64,000 nt of DNA, from contig NZ_JAIVFV010000017.1 of the NCBI RefSeq assembly GCF_020829445.1, positions 1 through 64,000 of the forward strand, given 5' to 3'. This document shows positions 60,653-64,000 of the stretch, piece by piece (position 1 is the first letter of the stretch; each line of letters begins with the position of its first letter). The notes under the pieces were generated by a model. The model ran no database searches. It was not told where the DNA came from and saw only the letters and a program-made list of their open reading frames with translations. This DNA is from Nostoc sp. CHAB 5836 (GTDB taxonomy: Bacteria > Cyanobacteriota > Cyanobacteriia > Cyanobacteriales > Nostocaceae). The position numbers were made by a program, and so were the translations under genes.

Positions 60653-61783
60653 TCAACTCCACAATCTCCTACCTACTTTCCCAGTTAATTTTTGGTGAGC
60701 ATCTTCCAATAAAGCTGGAATTTCTAACTTTTCTGGACACCGAGGCAAACAGTCACCGCATTGTGTACAACGGTTGCCTTTCATTCCAGGGAACCAGTGA
60801 CCCGCATTTTCAAACATTGCGTAACGATATTGCCCATAGTCTTTCATGTCGTATGCCACTGCGAGATTACGTAACCGCAATACCTCTGGAATATTGATAT
60901 TTTCTGGACAGGGCAAACAGGCATAACACTGGCTACACTTATCAGTTTCTAAAGCAACTTTTTGCTGATTTTCTAAACGCCAGAAAGCAGAAATTTCTTC
61001 TGGTTTGAGTTGATTATCTCGGTCAGCAACTTGCAAAGGTTCGATTAATTCATCTGGGTTTGCTGGCCCTATACTCAAAGTAGTAATACGGTTATCGCTA
61101 AGTAAAAATCGATAACTTAGTTCTAAAGGTAAATACGGATAACACAAGTCTTTTAAGGTTTGGGGTGGCGTGTAGAGGCGTCCTCCCTTGTCAGCAGGAG
61201 AAATAATGAAAATGCCCATATCTTTTTCGGCAGCTAGTTGAATCGCTGGTGCGTGCCGTTGAAAAAAATAGTAATAATGCAGATTGACAAATTCAAACAA
61301 ATCTGTATTGATAGCTGCCTGAATTATCTCTAATGGCCCGTGGGTAGAAAAACCAACGTGTCGGACTCGACCATCAGCAACAGCTTCCTCTACGGCTTGC
61401 ATACAGCCATTTTTGGCTTGCACCCACTCCAAATGTTGCCAAGTATTCAAGCCATGAACGCCTAAACAATCTAAATAATCTAGCTGTAGTCGTTCTAAAG
61501 ATTCGTTGATGTACCGACGCATGGTGTCAGCATCTGCTGTAGCTGAGATTTTGGTAGTGATGTAAAGCTTCGTTCGGGGTACTGACAACCCAGCTTTTAG
61601 TGCCCTACCAAGATACTCCTCGCTTTTGCCGTAACCTCTGGCGGTTTCTAGATGATTAATTCCTAGCGCTAAGGCTTGTTCAATTATCTGGTGAGCATTT
61701 TCAAAAGAAGCCAGGTAGCGCATTGTTCCCAGAGAAAAAACCGAGAGGTGCAAATTCGTTTTCCCAAAGCGTCGGTATTGCAT
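60653..61783 (-). CDS. Aldo/keto reductase with C-terminal ferredoxin domain
   Basis: 376 residues. The N-terminal two thirds form an aldo/keto reductase barrel (YRRFGKTNLHLSVFSLGTMR, NHLETARGYGKSEEYLGRAL with the catalytic Tyr, and a Lys in KLYITTKI). The C-terminal part has 4Fe-4S ferredoxin motifs CSQCYACLPCPENI and CTQCGDCLPRCPEKL. Such fusions are a known group of aldo/keto reductase-like oxidoreductases; their substrate is unknown. The gene is monocistronic. Confidence 0.9.
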   Translation of the reverse strand: MQYRRFGKTNLHLSVFSLGTMRYLASFENAHQIIEQALALGINHLETARGYGKSEEYLGRALKAGLSVPRTKLYITTKISATADADTMRRYINESLERLQLDYLDCLGVHGLNTWQHLEWVQAKNGCMQAVEEAVADGRVRHVGFSTHGPLEIIQAAINTDLFEFVNLHYYYFFQRHAPAIQLAAEKDMGIFIISPADKGGRLYTPPQTLKDLCYPYLPLELSYRFLLSDNRITTLSIGPANPDELIEPLQVADRDNQLKPEEISAFWRLENQQKVALETDKCSQCYACLPCPENINIPEVLRLRNLAVAYDMKDYGQYRYAMFENAGHWFPGMKGNRCTQCGDCLPRCPEKLEIPALLEDAHQKLTGKVGRRLWS

Positions 61784-61792
61784 CTTTAATAA

Positions 61793-61925
61793 AGAGTTAG
61801 GAGTTGGGAGTTAGGAGTTGAACAAAGTAATTCATAATTCTTAACTCCTAACTTTTTTAGCTTAGAAATTAGGAGTTGAAGCAAAATAACTCATAACTCC
61901 TAACTCATAACTCATAACTCCTAAC
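61793..61925. repeat. Heptanucleotide repeat array (TTAGGAG/TAACTCC)n
   Basis: Both senses of the unit occur (GTTAGGAGTTGGGAG, then CATAACTCCTAACTC), so the array can fold on itself. It lies between two minus-strand genes, just before the bifunctional nuclease stop. Confidence 0.8.
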
Positions 61926-61930
61926 TTTAT

Positions 61931-62428
61931 TTAGCTGTTGCCATGATCAAAGCGCTTGATCAAATCTTCAGGACGGAGATTGGAAATAAATTCGCGGAAG
62001 GCTTGCTGTTCGGCTTCATCTGCATCGCGATCAACAGGGATAGAAGCATCGGCAATCACTTCTTCCATTACCCAGATGGGGGTATTTGTACGGAGAGCAA
62101 TGGCGATCGCATCGCTAGGACGCGCGTCAATTTCTTTTCTGACTTCGCCTTGTTGGACGATTAAAGCTGCATAAAATGTATCCTTTTGCAGGGAATGAAT
62201 AATCACCTTCTCTAGAGTCATGTTCCAAGTCTCTAGAATATTCACAATCAGGTCGTGGGTTAAGGGTCTGGGAGGCTTTTGATTCTCCAGTGCGCCCATA
62301 ATTGCCCTAGCCTGTTCCTGACCAATGTAAATTGGTAAAGCCCGCCGATCTGAAGAATCTTTCAAAAGTACGATCGGGCTACGGGTTATGGCATCTAATG
62401 CTATGCCAGCGACTTTCATTTCAATCAT
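61931..62428 (-). CDS. Bifunctional nuclease family protein (DUF151)
   Basis: 165 residues. It shows the family text SPIVLLKDSSDRRALPIYIGQEQARAI and the later DARPSDAIAIALRTNTPIWV. Plant homologues have reported RNase/DNase activity, which gives the family its name. The last 35 residues (EAEQQAFREFISNLRPEDL) are acidic and helical. A single-gene unit, normal length. Confidence 0.93.
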   Translation of the reverse strand: MIEMKVAGIALDAITRSPIVLLKDSSDRRALPIYIGQEQARAIMGALENQKPPRPLTHDLIVNILETWNMTLEKVIIHSLQKDTFYAALIVQQGEVRKEIDARPSDAIAIALRTNTPIWVMEEVIADASIPVDRDADEAEQQAFREFISNLRPEDLIKRFDHGNS

Positions 62429-62716
62429 TGGCTAGGCCTCTACAATGCTTTGAGAACCTTGGATGCTGTGTAACAAATAGTACCGATTTTTGGGCAGTTT
62501 AGTGACCGGAATAAACATAAGCATTCGTTCTCTATAATTGTTTCTATTAAACTCCGAACTTGTGGTGAAAACCAGAGTAGGTCAAACTAGTCTTGTTAGA
62601 CAATAACCTTCTTACCCAAGTATGCCTTGTGAAGGATGCTAATGTGTTAATATTCCTATGCAGAACCAAGTGAGAAAATATACTTGGATGTTCGAGATTT
62701 TTGTGATAATTACCAA

Positions 62717-62746
62717 TTGACTTCAGCCAAAATTAGGCAATAAATA
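62717..62746 (+). promoter_or_regulatory. Possible promoter of ribE
   Basis: TTGACT at 62717-62722 and TAAATA at 62741-62746 with an 18-base spacer, 23 bases before the GTG start. The -10 box is weak. The rest of 62429-62716 shows no gene or clear repeat. Confidence 0.3.
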
Positions 62747-62768
62747 GAGTTAGTTTGACAAAAAAGCC

Positions 62769-63449
62769 GTGTTTACAGGATTAATCCAAGCATTAGGAAC
62801 GATGGAACCCTTAGGGGGCGATTCTTGGCAAATTACTTGTGTAAGCCAGTCGGGTGAAGTAATTATGCAAGATTTGGCTTATGGTGACAGTGTTGCTGTA
62901 GATGGTGTTTGCCTGACAGTGGAAAAAGTTTTGAAAGAGGGGTTTATTGCCACTGCTTCACCGGAAACTCTATGCCGCACAACTTTGGGACGTGAGCAAA
63001 CGCAACAGAGATATGTCAATTTAGAAGCGTCACTCAGGGTGGGCAGCAAAGTTGGCGGTCATTTTGTGATGGGTCATGTAGACGGCATCGGTCGATTGGT
63101 AGTGGCAGAACAAACGGCTAGTTCTTGGGAAATGACCTTTATTGCGTCCGAGGCGATCGCCCAGTACATTGTCCCTAAAGGTAGCATCGCTGTCAATGGC
63201 ATCAGCCTCACAGTCGCCGCATATGAGCCAGAACTGTCTCAATTCAAGGTGGCGGTAATTCCTCTCACCTATGGCGATACAAATCTTCGCTATTTGGTTG
63301 CTGGCAGTTTGGTGAATCTAGAAGGTGATATTCTCGGCAAATACGTGGAAAAATTCGTCTATTCTGGCAAACCACACACCACAGCCACTGATGACAATAG
63401 TAGAGATGGGATTACACCCGCATTCTTAGCAGAACATGGGTATTTGTAA
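62769..63449 (+). CDS. ribE: Riboflavin synthase alpha chain
   Basis: 226 residues from a GTG start (MFTGLIQALGTM is the family opening). Two lumazine-binding repeats: the first is around DSVAVDGVCLTV with the second GHVDGIGRLV, and the later one is around GSIAVNGISLTVA. It dismutates two lumazines into riboflavin, the precursor of the flavins needed by the flavodiiron proteins and the flavoproteins in this window. The short C-terminal tail (TTATDDNSRDGITPAFL) is outside the folded core. It is followed 17 bases later by the Uma2 gene. Confidence 0.96.
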   Translation: MFTGLIQALGTMEPLGGDSWQITCVSQSGEVIMQDLAYGDSVAVDGVCLTVEKVLKEGFIATASPETLCRTTLGREQTQQRYVNLEASLRVGSKVGGHFVMGHVDGIGRLVVAEQTASSWEMTFIASEAIAQYIVPKGSIAVNGISLTVAAYEPELSQFKVAVIPLTYGDTNLRYLVAGSLVNLEGDILGKYVEKFVYSGKPHTTATDDNSRDGITPAFLAEHGYL

Positions 63450-63466
63450 CTGTCAAGATTCTTCTT

Positions 63467-64000
63467 ATGTACCAAACAGACCCGCCTCTCTCTCCCAAAG
63501 AAGTCCTACCAACCATGTATGATCTTCCCAGTGAATACCCGGAGGACTCTGGTTTGCCTGACGAATTTCACCTTTTTCAGCCCCAACTTTTGCGCGAAAC
63601 CTTCTGTCCACCTAATTATCCAGCAGAGGAGGTATTTGTTGCCACTGACTTAAACCTCTATTACGACCTCCGGCATACACTGTGGTACAAACGCCCAGAC
63701 TGGTTTGCGGCTGTGGGAGTTTCGCGTCTCTACGAACAGCAAAACTTACGTCTGAGTTATGTCATCTGGCAAGAAGGGGTTGCTCCATTTGTAGTGGTAG
63801 AATTGCTTTCTCCTGGCACTGAAAAAGAAGACTTAGGACAAACTCTGCGGGAGATTAACCAACCGCCTACTAAATGGGAAGTTTATGAGCGGATTTTGCG
63901 AGTTCCTTACTACATTGTGTTTGACCGTTACACCGACAAATTCCAAGCATTCCAATTAGTTGCAGATAGTTACACCGAATTGGACTTGAGTACCCCACGG
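63467..64000 (+). CDS. Uma2 family endonuclease-like protein (partial, runs off the window)
   Basis: 178 codons are visible with no stop before the window ends. The start is the ATG at 63467 (MYQTDPPLSPKEVLPTMYDL). Family landmarks: VATDLNLYYDLRHTLWYKRPDW near residue 65 and PFVVVELLSPGTEKED near residue 105, where the catalytic acidic residue and Lys of the PD-(D/E)XK-like fold lie. Uma2/DUF820 proteins are expanded in cyanobacteria and have no clear role. The close spacing to ribE suggests read-through transcription. Confidence 0.88.
   Translation, partial: MYQTDPPLSPKEVLPTMYDLPSEYPEDSGLPDEFHLFQPQLLRETFCPPNYPAEEVFVATDLNLYYDLRHTLWYKRPDWFAAVGVSRLYEQQNLRLSYVIWQEGVAPFVVVELLSPGTEKEDLGQTLREINQPPTKWEVYERILRVPYYIVFDRYTDKFQAFQLVADSYTELDLSTPR

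Overview
The window is chromosomal DNA of a filamentous, Nostoc-like cyanobacterium. The evidence is the high density of the HIP1 octamer GCGATCGC, arrays of heptanucleotide repeats (TTAGGAG, TCATTTG/TCATTGG, TTACTTA types), many small hairpin-rich insertion repeats, and photosynthesis genes: magnesium chelatase chlI, a flv4/PsiE-like/flv2 flavodiiron operon, a bacteriophytochrome and a cyanobacteriochrome hybrid kinase. Most genes are conserved cyanobacterial housekeeping or conserved hypothetical genes. No phage, plasmid or CRISPR signature was seen.

Layout. 0-14.6 kb: a DUF29 protein, a 40-residue NdhP-like membrane protein, a beta-CASP metallo-beta-lactamase, a Nif3-like protein, a YjbQ-type protein, a two-gene membrane unit, a glycosyltransferase, a cystine lyase-like PLP enzyme, a TM0106-type nuclease and a phytase-like esterase. 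15-18.6 kb: two tandem Ser/Thr kinases sharing an unrecognised C-terminal domain. 18.8-22 kb: tRNA-Asp with a near-consensus promoter, gltX, and an ACC deaminase/D-cysteine desulfhydrase-like gene carrying a repeat-derived in-frame insertion. 22-26.7 kb: the flavodiiron operon. 27.8-33.2 kb: a GldA/GldF/GldG/DUF4340 ABC-type operon, with a frameshifted S23-type four-helix-bundle gene on the opposite strand. 33.8-39 kb: purU, a stand-alone M41 peptidase, a GH10-like hydrolase and chlI. 39.5-42.3 kb: a large RTX-type protein flanked by two copies of a 100-bp MITE. 43-47 kb: an SRPBCC protein, a small membrane protein, a BaiN/YhiN-type flavoprotein and lpxD. 47.6-54.2 kb: a light-sensing block of bacteriophytochrome kinase, Rcp-type response regulator and CBCR hybrid kinase. 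54.4-64 kb: an HdrB-like protein, acpP-fabF, tktA, a ferredoxin-domain aldo/keto reductase, a bifunctional nuclease, ribE and a partial Uma2-family gene.

The most unusual feature is how strongly short repeats have remodelled gene ends. Several stop codons lie inside repeat termini, one enzyme carries a roughly 50-residue repeat-encoded insert, one small gene lost its 5' end at a MITE junction, and repeats are nested up to four deep. The best leads for new protein biology are the C-terminal domain shared by the two kinases and an apparent duplication of the DXCF-region segment in the CBCR GAF domain. All family assignments come from reading motifs and from memory of the families; no database search was run.
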